Assembly: GCA_028290165.1 (NCBI GenBank)
Contig: JAQGKJ010000797.1
Span: 1-15,883 of the forward strand
Length of the DNA: 15,883 nt
Direction of reading: 5' to 3'
Origin: Bradyrhizobium sp.
GTDB taxonomy: Bacteria > Pseudomonadota > Alphaproteobacteria > Rhizobiales > Xanthobacteraceae
Part shown: piece after piece, positions 1 to 8,153 of the stretch
Numbering within the stretch: the first letter of the stretch is position 1
Layout: each line of letters opens with the position of its first letter
The notes under the pieces: generated by a model
What the model saw: only the letters and a program-made list of their open reading frames with translations
What the model was told of the DNA's origin: nothing
Database searches by the model: none
Program-made: the position numbers and the translations under genes

Positions 1-426
1 TCCAATCCAACCTCGAAGGCGTAATGATCCGCGGAGGATGCTTACCGCCATACTGGCGGCCGCGCCCTGTTCGCATGTGGCAGACCGTATGATCCGGTGG
101 AGATAGACGGCAACAGGTTCGTGCCGCGCCAGTGGAATAATTCTTACATCTTCCCCGGCGCTGGGCTTGGCTCGATTGCGAGTGGCGCACGGTTGATGAC
201 CTACGAGATGTTCATGGCCGCGGCCCAAACGCTGGCTCATCTCGTAAGCGAAGCCGACATCAAGCAGGGCAGCCTCTATCCTGCCCTGCCGCGGATACGG
301 GAAGTCTCAGCTCATATCGCCGTTGCCGTTGCAGAGGTGGCTTACAAGCGCGGTCTTGCGACCAGGCCAGCGCCGAACGACCTGATGGCCTATGTTGAAT
401 CGCAAATGTACGACCCGCAATATTAA
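1..426 (+). pseudogene. NAD-dependent malic enzyme, C-terminal part, two in-frame stops
   Basis: Frame 1 reads SNPTSKA, then TAA TGA (22-27), then SAEDAYRHTGGRALFACG and onward without a break to a stop at 424-426. SNPTSKAE(C) followed by a GGRALFASGSPF-like segment, an NNSYIFPG motif, the stretch around SLYPALPRIREVSAHIA and a MYDP-type ending is the C-terminal NAD-binding domain of malic enzyme (oxidative decarboxylation of malate to pyruvate, cytosolic). The two stops sit where Glu-Cys is usual; GAA to TAA and TGC to TGA would each need one base change. Other normally conserved positions also differ (Trp after FVPRQ where Gly is usual, Arg in ACGRPYDP where Ser is usual), which fits loss of constraint. 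The 5' part lies outside the window. A start at the GTG at 97 would give a 109-residue fragment with no complete domain, so an independent protein is unlikely. The family call is firm; the pseudogene call assumes correct sequence. Confidence 0.85.
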
Positions 427-475
427 GAGCTTCAAAGACGCCACCGCCACTTTGCCGACCTGTCGCGCGTAACGT

Positions 476-2374
476 CTAAATCGCAACCTGCCGACCGATC
501 TCGACCACCTGATCGGGCGGCAGGCTGAAAAAATCACTGACATGTGCGGCGTTGCGCTCCATGACGGCGAAGATTCGCTCCTGCCAGGCCGGCAGGCCCT
601 TGCCGTCCTCGCGGGGAATTACCGTCTCGCGGCCCACGTAATAGGTCACGTCGTCGAGATCGATCGTGCAACCTAGCGCTTTGCTGGTCGAAAGCAACTC
701 CGGAATATGTGGTCGCTCCATGAAGCCGAAACGCGCCTCCGCCCGCCAGTAGTTCGGCGCGACCTTCTGAATTGAGATCCGGTCGCGGGGCGATACCCAC
801 GGCACCGACAGGATATCCACGCGCAGCACGAACAGATGTTCGTGCAGTGCACGGTTATGCTTGACATGCCAGACCATGACCGGCGGCGTATCGCGCTCGG
901 TCCGGGTGGGGAACACGGCCGTGCCGGGAACGCGCGGGATTTTCTTTGCGGCGATCTGAGCCATGAACTCCGGGACCGGGATCAGCGCTTCGTGCATGCG
1001 TGCCGCGACGGCTTCGGAGCCGCGGTGCCAGATCCACATCACGCCGTAGACGCAGATCGCGAAGATCAAGGGCACATAGCCGCCCTCACCTATCTTGGTA
1101 AGATTAGCAAGGAAGAACGCGCTGTCGACGGTGAAAAAGAAACCCGCGACGGCGCCGGCAGCCAATAAGCTCCAGCCCCAGATCTCGCGCATCGCAATGA
1201 AAAGCAGCGCCGAGGTCATCAGCATCGTCAGCGAAACAGCGATGCCGTACGCGGACGCCAAGTTATCGGACTTGCCAAAGCCGATCGTGAGCCCAACAGT
1301 CACGATCATCACCAGCCAGTTGACGACGCCGACGTAGATCTGCCCATAACCTTCTGAAGAAGTCTGCTTGATCGTCAGCCTCGGCAACCAGCCAAGCTGG
1401 ATCGCCTGCCGTGTCATCGAGACCGCCCCGGTGATGATCGACTGACTGGCGATGATGGTTGCGACCGTCGCCAGCACGATCAGCGGCAGCAGCAAAATCT
1501 CAGGACAGAGCCGAAAGAAGATATTGCCGTCGGTTGGTGCACCTTCCACCACAAGCGCCGCCTGCCCGGCATAGTTCAGAATCAGGCTCGGAAACACGAT
1601 CGCGAACCAGGCAAGTTTTATCGGCCCCCTGCCGAAATGCCCCATATCGGCATAGAGCGCCTCGGCGCCGGTGACGCAGAGAAACACCGCGCCCAGCACC
1701 CAAAAGCCGCTAGCCCCGTGTGAAAACAGATACGACAGGCCGTAGACCGGATTGATCGCGGCGAACACGGACGGATGCTGCACAATGCCCGAAATTCCCA
1801 TTGCTGCGATGGCCGCGAACCAGACCAGCATCACCGGGCCAAACCAGTGGCCGATCGCCGTCGTTCCCCGTGACTGGATCGCAAACAGAGCTATCAGGAT
1901 CGCAACAGCGGCGGGAACGACGTACGACTGCAGGTCCGGCATCGCCATATTGAGGCCCTCCAGCGCAGAGAGCACCGAAATCGCCGGCGTAATCGCGCCA
2001 TCACCGTAGATCAGCGCCGCCCCGAACAGGCCGACAGCCACGATGGTTGGTCGCCGCTGCTTCTTCACTCCCAACAAGGCCATCAAGGCGAGGATGCCAC
2101 CCTCGCCGTCATTGTCGACACGCATCGCGAATGAGACATATTTTACCGTGGTGACGATGAAGAGAGTCCAGAGCACCAGCGAAAGCGCACCCAGGACCAC
2201 ACTTGCGTCGGAAGACTTTTCCGCTACTCCAAGAATAGTCTTGAAGGTATAGAGCGGGCTGGTGCCGATATCCCCGAATACGATGCCTAACGCCGTCAGG
2301 CCCAGAATTGGCAGCTTGCCCTGCGGGGCTGGTCGGGCCGTTTCGACGACATCCGGTATCGTGGTTTCGCTCAA
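476..2374 (-). CDS. kup: Kup-family low-affinity potassium uptake protein
   Basis: 632 residues, the usual Kup length. It imports K+ with protons through the inner membrane. Seen: the family signature GIVFGDIGTSPLY at residues 30-42, then GEGGILALMALLG, GDGAITPAISVLSALEGL and TGAEALYADMGHFGRGPIKLAW, about twelve hydrophobic segments up to about residue 455, then a soluble C-terminal domain of about 175 residues typical of KUP/HAK transporters. The start is a TTG (2372-2374, Leu-Ser-Glu-Thr-Thr). There is no in-frame ATG near it upstream, and the next internal Met is inside the transporter domain, so TTG is the likely start, with only a weak GGGAC upstream. The gene converges on the malic enzyme remnant with a 49-base gap and no clear terminator. 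The 276 bases upstream to 2650 hold no gene or riboswitch I recognise. Rhizobia often carry several Kup copies. Confidence 0.95.
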   Translation of the reverse strand: MSETTIPDVVETARPAPQGKLPILGLTALGIVFGDIGTSPLYTFKTILGVAEKSSDASVVLGALSLVLWTLFIVTTVKYVSFAMRVDNDGEGGILALMALLGVKKQRRPTIVAVGLFGAALIYGDGAITPAISVLSALEGLNMAMPDLQSYVVPAAVAILIALFAIQSRGTTAIGHWFGPVMLVWFAAIAAMGISGIVQHPSVFAAINPVYGLSYLFSHGASGFWVLGAVFLCVTGAEALYADMGHFGRGPIKLAWFAIVFPSLILNYAGQAALVVEGAPTDGNIFFRLCPEILLLPLIVLATVATIIASQSIITGAVSMTRQAIQLGWLPRLTIKQTSSEGYGQIYVGVVNWLVMIVTVGLTIGFGKSDNLASAYGIAVSLTMLMTSALLFIAMREIWGWSLLAAGAVAGFFFTVDSAFFLANLTKIGEGGYVPLIFAICVYGVMWIWHRGSEAVAARMHEALIPVPEFMAQIAAKKIPRVPGTAVFPTRTERDTPPVMVWHVKHNRALHEHLFVLRVDILSVPWVSPRDRISIQKVAPNYWRAEARFGFMERPHIPELLSTSKALGCTIDLDDVTYYVGRETVIPREDGKGLPAWQERIFAVMERNAAHVSDFFSLPPDQVVEIGRQVAI

Positions 2375-2650
2375 TGGTGCGTCCCGTACAAAAAGTTGAT
2401 CGTTAGCCGGCAGGCAGCAGGGCTGCGGACCATCATTATTGGCGTCTCGCCGCTAGATATAGCGCGACTGAGCGGAAGAACCGATCGCTTTTCGTAGAAT
2501 TATCCCGCTGCATTGCGACACCTGAACGACCGGCTCGCAGTTTTGCGAGGACGCCAGGTCGGCGTCGATTGCACCTCAACCAGGCAACGCCTCGCGGTCA
2601 ACGCGGCCAGACGTTTCGGCAGCGCCTAAGGCTTGCGGGTTCGGTAACAG

Positions 2651-2836
2651 TCAGGAGAGGCAGTCGGAATGAACGACCAGTTTTTCCTCAGCAAAAAACT
2701 GCAGCGCTCCATAACCTTCCATATCGACGGCGTACCTGAAATTGCCCTCAACCGTCGGGAATACCGCGACGACCATGCCGCCTTCATGATCGTCAACGGC
2801 CCTGTCGACCTTATCGCCGATTACGAACTTCGACAT
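2651..2836 (-). CDS. Small conserved-looking hypothetical protein, 61 aa
   Basis: Begins MSKFVIGDKVDRAVDDHEGG and continues through VVAVFPTVEGNFRYAVDMEGYG to a FFAEEKLVVH ending. The start is supported by an AGGAG (2843-2847 on the plus strand as CTCCT) six bases upstream. A 'GDKV...GGMVVAVF' opening followed by alternating beta-type strands suggests a small SH3/KOW-like barrel, similar in style to DUF2158-type proteins; that is inference from pattern only. No signal peptide or membrane segment. It is probably its own transcription unit, lying between kup and the broken transporter on the same strand. The overlapping plus-strand frame (2669-2887) looks like a shadow. Function unknown. Confidence 0.7.
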   Translation of the reverse strand: MSKFVIGDKVDRAVDDHEGGMVVAVFPTVEGNFRYAVDMEGYGALQFFAEEKLVVHSDCLS

Positions 2837-2945
2837 CGAAAACTCCTTCTGGAATCATCGACGCCATTGTCTGCCCAAAATGGTTAACGTTTCTTAAGCA
2901 CATCCGATGTTGCAACCAGATTCATTCACAGACCCGGGCCAACTG

Positions 2946-2972
2946 GAAAAAACGCTATGCTATTCAATAGCT
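2946..2972 (-). terminator. Possible Rho-independent terminator of the MFS gene
   Basis: Read on the minus strand just after the transporter stop codon, AAGCTATTGAATAGCATAGC is followed by G and a run of six T (plus-strand A run 2947-2952). Two alternative short stems exist: GCTATT/AATAGC around a single base (2959-2971), or GCTAT/ATAGC with an eight-base loop. The stem is short and AT-rich, so this is a weak terminator at best. Confidence 0.4.
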
Positions 2973-2977
2973 TAGAT

Positions 2978-4312
2978 TCAGATTTTGGTTGCGCCGAGCC
3001 CGAAATCGGACGTTTGACCGTCGGCCGTGGCGATCAGCTGCTTCGGCACCAGCAGAAGGGTTGGAAGGATCAAGGCATAGACGGTCGTGATCGCGATGAC
3101 GCAAACGGTAAAGCCGCCATAGTGATCGTAAAGGTTGGTTCCGAGAACATCTCCAAATCGCGATACCACGAAATAAAGGCTACCGGACATCATCAAGGTC
3201 GTCCCCTGCAGCCCCGGAGGGCAGGACCGAATAATCAGGTCCATATAGGCCCCGGTAGCAACACCGCCCATCAGGCCGATCGGCACCGCGGCGATCAATG
3301 CGCCCGTCATTGAATGAATGAAGAGCAATGGAACCATTTGCGGGATCGCGGCCACCGTCCCCCATAACAGCAAAATCTTCAGGGGAAATTTTCGGCAGAG
3401 AAATCCGTACACGATGAAAGTCGGAATGAAGGAAGCGGCGAAGATCGCGTTCCATTGACCCCATTGGGCATCGGTAGCGTGCAGGGTGTTCTGGAGGTGA
3501 TATTGCAGCGGCGTGGCTGAGCCAGGCGCGAAATTCCACAATAGCCAGATCAGCAGAGCCGGATAGATCGGTCAGTGGCGCACGAGCCTTTTCATATCCT
3601 TCACCGGGTGCCTGTCGATCCCGTTTTCGACGCGGACGTTGTCGAAAACGTCTGCGGGCTTCCACAGGGCATACATTGCAATTGCGGCCATGATCGCGGC
3701 GCCAACGAGAAACAGGATAAGGACGGCCCGATCCGGGTCTTTTTCTTCGAGCAGACCACTGAGTGTCCCGCCGATGAGCAACGCTCCGAAGGTGGGGATC
3801 GACAGGAAGACGTTCCACACCGCGCTGATCTGACCGGTCATCGCATGTTGCTGGCCAATCGTCGAAGTCAGTCCGGTTTGAGCGCTTGCGACGAAAAGGA
3901 ATGAAGTCGTCAACAGGACCACCGCAACGAGAAGCGTCACGTAGGTGATTGGTATGAAAGCAAAGACGACGTAGAGCACGGCAGTGATACCGCCGAACAA
4001 CAGCATGAATCCACGATCCTTCATCCCGAGCGGGTTCCAGATATCCCGGATAAATCCGAAGACAAAGGACAGGTAGAGCGGGATTGCGGCCGCGAGCCGA
4101 AAATTCGCGACCTCATGTGCTTTCAAGTGCAATCTGTTCTTAAGAAAAAAGCTGATGGGAATATCGATCAGGCCTCCTGACGGACCACCGAAGGCCAGGA
4201 GAACGATCAAGATACCAAGATAAACAAAAATGCGATGCCGCACCGAAGGCGACAAATCGACAGGGGCGGCCGAGACAGCCGTCACGGTCGCTGTAGAACG
4301 GTCAATCGTCAT
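2978..4312 (-). pseudogene. MFS / folate-biopterin-type transporter interrupted by one TGA
   Basis: Starting from MTIDRSTATVTAV at 4312, a single minus-strand frame covers a full 12-helix-sized transporter (444 codons) except for one TGA at 3572-3574. The reading goes ...VKDMKRLVRH-stop-PIYPALLIWLLWNFAPGSATP..., and W in place of the stop would restore RHWPIYPALL. Thus TGG to TGA, one base, no frameshift. The first half has six or so hydrophobic segments and a cytoplasmic loop with GFIRDIWNPLGMKDRG, the A-type loop between helices 2 and 3 seen in MFS and especially BT1/FBT proteins. The second half has NFAPGSATPLQYHLQNTL and the YGFLCRKFPLK loop. Substrate unknown. The stop is followed by C (UGA-C), a context known to be leaky, so residual readthrough cannot be excluded. 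The ribosome-binding site is weak. It lies 95 bases downstream of the DUF1501 remnant on the same strand. Confidence 0.8.
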
Positions 4313-4407
4313 TACGTGCAATCGATACCCTGGAACGGCAATGGAGCCATCGTACCGGCCCAAAGGATATTTTGACAGCTTTGACCGCGATCTCCGAACA
4401 AGCCGCC

Positions 4408-5570
4408 CTAGACCAGGCCCAGTTCCGCCGGGTGGACGCCCGCGAAAATCCGCTGAACGCTGGCGGTCTCCAGCCCAAACATGCGCTGGAATAGTCCTGC
4501 GAACATCGCACGATAGTCGGTCAGGACGGGGTAGTCGCGGTTCTGAAAGAGATTTGCCTGGTCGATCTTGACCTGTTCGCCAAGGATGCGGTCGCCATTG
4601 ATGCCGCCTCCCATCACCCAATAGACGCTGCCGTGGCCGTGATCGGTACCGCGGTCGCCGTTCTCGCGGAAGGTGCGGCCGAACTCGGAGATCACGACGA
4701 CCACCGTATCTCTCCATCCCGCCGGTCCGATCTCCTCGGAGAACCCGGCGAGCGCACGGCCGAGTTCGCCGAGGCGATGGGCGAGATAACCGGTGGCTGC
4801 GCCCTGATTGACATGGGTGTCCCAACCGCCGACATCGACAAAGCCCAGATTGAACTGCTCGCGCATCAACCGGCCGATGCGCCGCGCCGACAGCTCGAAG
4901 CCGCGCGGCGAAACCGCACCGCGATTGGCCGCGTTCATTTCCTCGGATATCGATTTGTAGACATCGTCGCGAACCCTGAACCCTTCCGAAACAGACGAAG
5001 CAAGCTCGCTTTGCGCGTACATTTTTTTGATCAGCGCGGCCTGGCGATCATCAACGCCTGGCTTGCCTACGCTGTTTATCCCGATATTCGGAATCTGCGA
5101 CTTGCCGCGGAAGGTCAGCGGTAGCTGTTCGGTAAAGGAGATCGGCTTGACGCGAGTGAGTTCACTGGCGAGCCTGCTCATGAAGCCTGAGCGATAATCG
5201 CGGGAGCCGCCGGTCGACTGGCCGAGTTCAATCGTGTCCTGGGTCTCGAAGTGGCTCCGCGTCAGATCATCGCTCGTGCCTGCAAAGGGAATGAACGCGA
5301 CTTCCCGCTTGCCCCAAAGCGGATACTGTCTCGCAACGCTGGATGCAATCCGCGGTGAGCGACAGCGCCGAGTTCGGATTGCCGACATCGGGCTCGGCGA
5401 TGCCGAGGGTGGGCCGCGAACTATGGTAGAAGTCGCTCGACACCGGCACCACGACATTGGCGGCATCGTAGGCGCCGCGCAGGATCGGTGGCTGGCGCCG
5501 CCCAGACGCGGCCAGCTACCGTCAGTGGAGCTAAGGCAGCAAATGCCTTGATCAGATCTCGGCGATTCAT
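4408..5570 (-). pseudogene. DUF1501 family protein, broken by at least three deletions
   Basis: Starts MNRRDLIKAFAALAPLTV..GRVWAAPATDP at 5570, a Tat/Sec-like signal region typical of DUF1501 (a secreted, sulfatase/alkaline-phosphatase-like fold). The reading then changes frame three times: RGAYDAANVVVPVSSDFYHS..SLTAD in a second frame (about 5499-5350), LHPALRD back in the first frame (from 5348), and YPLWGKREVAFIPFAGTSDD onward in the third frame (from 5325) to the stop at 4408. The final frame keeps about 306 codons including DLTRSHFETQDTIELGQ, FRGKSQIPNIG, GGWDTHVNQG, VVVISEFGRTFRENG and GTDHGHGSVYW. The frame changes fit losses of about 20, 7 and 4 bases compared with what the family usually encodes (sizes inferred; only the remainders modulo 3 are fixed). 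It lies 19 bases downstream of the intact DUF1800 gene, the normal operon order for this pair. Confidence 0.85.
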
Positions 5571-5589
5571 GGTCCGATCCTCATGATGA

Positions 5590-7155
5590 TTAGCGCATGA
5601 ACTCCGGCGACGACAAAAACAGCGTGTTCCAGTCCTGCGGAGAGACCGCCTGGTCGAGCGCGGTAAGCGTCGTCGGGCCCAATGCCTGCCGCAGTCCATT
5701 GAAGTAGAGCGAGTTCGCAATCAGGGGAAAGGCCGGCTGATCGACCGCGTTCGGTCCATCGGGTTTGAACAGGCCTGACGAACCCGAACCGATCTGCCGC
5801 GCGATCTCGAAGCGCAGCATCATTTGTCCCGGTCCGTTCCAGGAGGCCGAGGTCATCGCATAACCATCCGGCGTATCGTGATTGAACAGTCCTTCGCTGA
5901 GACGGTTCATCCAGCTCTGGATCGGCACTGTATTGAGGATCACCTTGTCGTCGTAGGCCAGGCGAACCGCCGAGAGCACGTATTGAACGGGATCCTTGAA
6001 TTTCGCGCCAGGCTTGAGCGATACGACAAATTCCGGCGCTTGAACCATCGTCGAAAGCACCGCAGCGATGTCGCCGTCGGTCGCTTTGAAGGTTTGCGTC
6101 ATCCGCTGCACCAGCGATTCCGGCGGATTGTCCGATACGAAATAAGTCGCGATCTGGCGCGAAAGATGGGTGGCGGTCGCCGGATGGCGGGCCAGGATAT
6201 CGACCGCTTCGTCGACTTCGGCCAGCCCCCGCCCCTTGATCGCGTGACCAAGGAAAGTCTTGTCGCCATAGTCATGGCGGACAGGATTGAATTCAAAGGC
6301 GCCCTCGCGCACGAGCTGCGATTGCAGCTCCGGTTTCAGTTTGGGATCTTCCGGCTTCAGATCAATTCCGACACCCGTCAAAATGCGCGCCAGTGCCTCG
6401 ACATCCGATTGCGCATAACCCGAGCCGACGCCCATGGTGTGCAGTTCCATGATCTCGCGGGCATAGTTCTCGTTCAGGTGGCCGGCGGCATTGTCGGCAT
6501 TGTCGAGATAACGAAGCATCGCCGGATGACGCAGGGTGGCGACGAGGAGATCGCGGAACTTGCCGAGCGCATAGGGCCTGATCGCCCGGTCCTCGTAGTC
6601 GCCGACCAGGATGCGAATGTTGGCCTTGTATTGATGAACGTTGAAATGGTTGAACCAGAACCAAGTCATTCGTTCGCGCAATTGATCCGGCGCGTACAGT
6701 GCCCGCAGGATCGTGCGTGCCGCCGCCTGTTTCGCTCGATCGTTCATGGCCTGTTGATAGACCTGCTGCGCGGCCTTCCTCTGGTCGGGATCGGCGACCT
6801 GATTGGCGGACTTCGCCTGCTGGTCGAACGAGACCGCAATGTCGAACGGAAACTTGTGCACGTCAGGCATCGCCTCGATTTGCGTTCGAGCCGCATCAGG
6901 CAACGCGGCGTTGGGGGCCGGATGCAGTTGTTCCGCAAGCCAGCGTTCCGTGCCGATCGCCTGCAAATGCGCGGCGCTTGAGGCATTGATCCCCCAGGTA
7001 AGCCGGTCGAGCATGACCAGGTCGCGGGGGTTCAATTCGGCGGCATCCGCGGTAACGGTGCTGAGAATTTGAGCGGCCAGGACCAGGGCGGCACACAACG
7101 GCAAGGCGACCGACGGGCGGCGGGGAGATTTTTCCGGGTCATTTTGTTGAATCAT
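5590..7155 (-). CDS. DUF1800 domain-containing exported protein
   Basis: 521 residues from the ATG at 7155; a TTG twelve bases upstream (7167) is an alternative, and neither has a clear ribosome-binding site. The N-terminus is basic then hydrophobic (SVALPLCAALVLAAQILSTV ending TADA-AE), a Sec signal peptide with cleavage likely near residue 39. The mature part shows the DUF1800 pattern: LTWGINASSAAHLQAIGTERWLAEQL, then LRERMTWFWFNHFNVH, ENYAREIMELHTMGVGSGY, DVEALARILTGVGID, GDKTFLGHAIKGRG, HPATATHLSRQIATYFVSD, and near the end DGYAMTSASWNGPGQMMLRFEIARQI. Intact over its full length. The family has no established biochemical role; it is usually encoded directly upstream of DUF1501, as here, and the two are thought to act together in the periplasm. 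Here the partner is broken. Confidence 0.92.
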   Translation of the reverse strand: MIQQNDPEKSPRRPSVALPLCAALVLAAQILSTVTADAAELNPRDLVMLDRLTWGINASSAAHLQAIGTERWLAEQLHPAPNAALPDAARTQIEAMPDVHKFPFDIAVSFDQQAKSANQVADPDQRKAAQQVYQQAMNDRAKQAAARTILRALYAPDQLRERMTWFWFNHFNVHQYKANIRILVGDYEDRAIRPYALGKFRDLLVATLRHPAMLRYLDNADNAAGHLNENYAREIMELHTMGVGSGYAQSDVEALARILTGVGIDLKPEDPKLKPELQSQLVREGAFEFNPVRHDYGDKTFLGHAIKGRGLAEVDEAVDILARHPATATHLSRQIATYFVSDNPPESLVQRMTQTFKATDGDIAAVLSTMVQAPEFVVSLKPGAKFKDPVQYVLSAVRLAYDDKVILNTVPIQSWMNRLSEGLFNHDTPDGYAMTSASWNGPGQMMLRFEIARQIGSGSSGLFKPDGPNAVDQPAFPLIANSLYFNGLRQALGPTTLTALDQAVSPQDWNTLFLSSPEFMR

Positions 7156-7557
7156 TGATATTGCCAATCTTGCAACGGTGCAGACTGGAATCTGAATCCC
7201 TCGGAACGACCGGCTCTGCCAGGCACGCCGGGTCTTAACGCAGCCTCCCTAGCGTATCACCATCCCTCCCGATCAATCTGGCGGAGAGCGCATGAATATG
7301 TCCTGAACGAAAATCATAGAAATGACACAGGAGCCAGGTTCCCGCGCAAATGCCCTGTCGGACGGATCGCTAAGCGCGGGCCTCCGTCGTAGCGAGGGCT
7401 GGGCAAAGCTCGGAGAACCGCCCTATTCAACCCCAAGTGGGCAAGGCTGCCGACATCGACGTCCCGCGTTGCCGCCGGACGAGGGCTGGTCGATTTAAGG
7501 AATGAAGCACGATCAGGGATGCAGCAGGCTCAAGGTGCGCAGCTGGCCGCCTTTAGG
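7156..7557. other. Gene-poor interval upstream of the DUF1800 gene
   Basis: About 400 bases with no open frame of useful length on either strand, no tRNA-like fold and no repeat I can recognise. It must contain the promoter of the leftward DUF1800 gene, but no convincing -35/-10 pair stands out. The rest may be remnants of lost genes. Confidence 0.5.
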
Positions 7558-7686
7558 CTACTCGCTGGCTATTTGCACTTGCGCTGAGCGAAAAATCCCC
7601 GCTCCAGAGACCTGCGACGCGATCAGGAATGCCACAACAACGGCCGGCACGCTTATCAGTCTTAAGAATTGATCCACCGAAAGCAT
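7558..7686 (-). CDS. Possible 42-aa single-span membrane peptide
   Basis: Reads MLSVDQFLRLISVPAVVVAF, then LIASQVSGAG and IFRSAQVQIASE, stop TAG. One hydrophobic stretch at about residues 8-26, then a small soluble tail, so a membrane-anchored or exported peptide. The ATG at 7686 has GGGGGA (7695-7700, plus-strand TCCCCC) eight bases upstream; the ATG at 7692 is too close to it. It follows another short hydrophobic frame (7736-7846) on the same strand. I do not recognise the family and the frame is short enough to be chance. Confidence 0.33.
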   Translation of the reverse strand: MLSVDQFLRLISVPAVVVAFLIASQVSGAGIFRSAQVQIASE

Positions 7687-7735
7687 CGTCATCGTCCCCC
7701 AGAGTGATTTCAAAAGTCCTATTCACAAGACGCGT

Positions 7736-7846
7736 TCAATTCGCCCCTTGCATAGTCTGCCGATCATTTGTCAGAAGCAGGTCTGTGTAGGCCGCCCCGG
7801 AAATCGTTAGCAGCGCCAGAATCGAAATAACCGCCAACGTTTTCAT
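7736..7846 (-). CDS. Possible 36-aa exported peptide
   Basis: Reads MKTLAVISILALLTISGAAY, then TDLLLTNDRQTMQGAN, stop TGA. The first 19 residues have the form of a Sec signal peptide (Lys at position 2, hydrophobic core, SGAA before the likely cut), leaving a mature peptide of about 17 residues. No ribosome-binding site is evident upstream of the ATG, which lowers confidence. It lies 49 bases upstream of the start of the second small frame, and is divergent from the nitroreductase operon. Family not recognised. Confidence 0.3.
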   Translation of the reverse strand: MKTLAVISILALLTISGAAYTDLLLTNDRQTMQGAN

Positions 7847-8091
7847 GTGGCGATGGTCGGTTCCGATTGTGGCCAAAAACGTCAGGGCTTGGCGCATTTT
7901 TGGGACCAAGCCGGGAACAATCGTGGCGCTCCGGCGGACTTACTCGATGATCCCGTCCAGACGACAAGCGTCGTCGACGTCTTGAGGCTGAGCGGATTGG
8001 CCGCCTTCAGATGCGCACACTTCGACCTTGGCCGGCTCCCCAGGATTTGCCGCCGCCATCGAAATCGTTGCCAAGCGCCCTTATGCCGGCA

Positions 8092-8119
8092 TTGACCTTT
8101 GGCTTGGCGGGTATATCGT
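8092..8119 (+). promoter_or_regulatory. Predicted sigma70-type promoter of the nitroreductase-marR operon
   Basis: TTGACC (8092-8097) and TATCGT (8114-8119) are separated by 16 bases, placing the transcription start near 8126 and leaving a short leader before the ATG at 8154. The -10 hexamer is the first part of the long palindrome at 8114-8135, so a bound repressor would block it. Confidence 0.45.
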
Positions 8120-8140
8120 TATGATCATAACGATACACCC
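8109..8140. promoter_or_regulatory. Perfect 22-bp palindrome, likely MarR operator
   Basis: TATCGTTATGA (8114-8124) is followed directly by its exact reverse complement TCATAACGATA (8125-8135), with no spacer. After one mismatched pair (8113/8136) another four pairs match (GGGT at 8109-8112 against ACCC at 8137-8140), so 15 of 16 pairs agree. It lies 18 bases upstream of the first nitroreductase start and overlaps the predicted -10. MarR-family dimers typically bind palindromes of about this size near their own promoters, and a MarR gene is second in the operon, so autoregulation is the natural reading. Confidence 0.75.
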
Positions 8141-8153
8141 AAGGGAGACCGCC

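Noticed and set aside
2669..2887. 72-codon plus-strand frame
   Set aside because: Antisense to the 61-residue gene that has a good AGGAG and a coherent protein.
3572..3574. Recoding of TGA as Trp or selenocysteine
   Set aside because: TGA ends other frames in the window, including this transporter's own end and the 61-residue gene, and no SECIS-like hairpin is evident after the stop; nonsense mutation is simpler.
5824..6981. 385-codon plus-strand open frame
   Set aside because: Wholly antisense to the intact DUF1800 gene; its protein is rich in Arg/His with no motif, typical of a shadow of GC-rich coding DNA.
7961..7976. GACGAC/GTCGTC inverted repeat
   Set aside because: Only six pairs in GC-rich DNA with no T-run or promoter relation; chance is likely.
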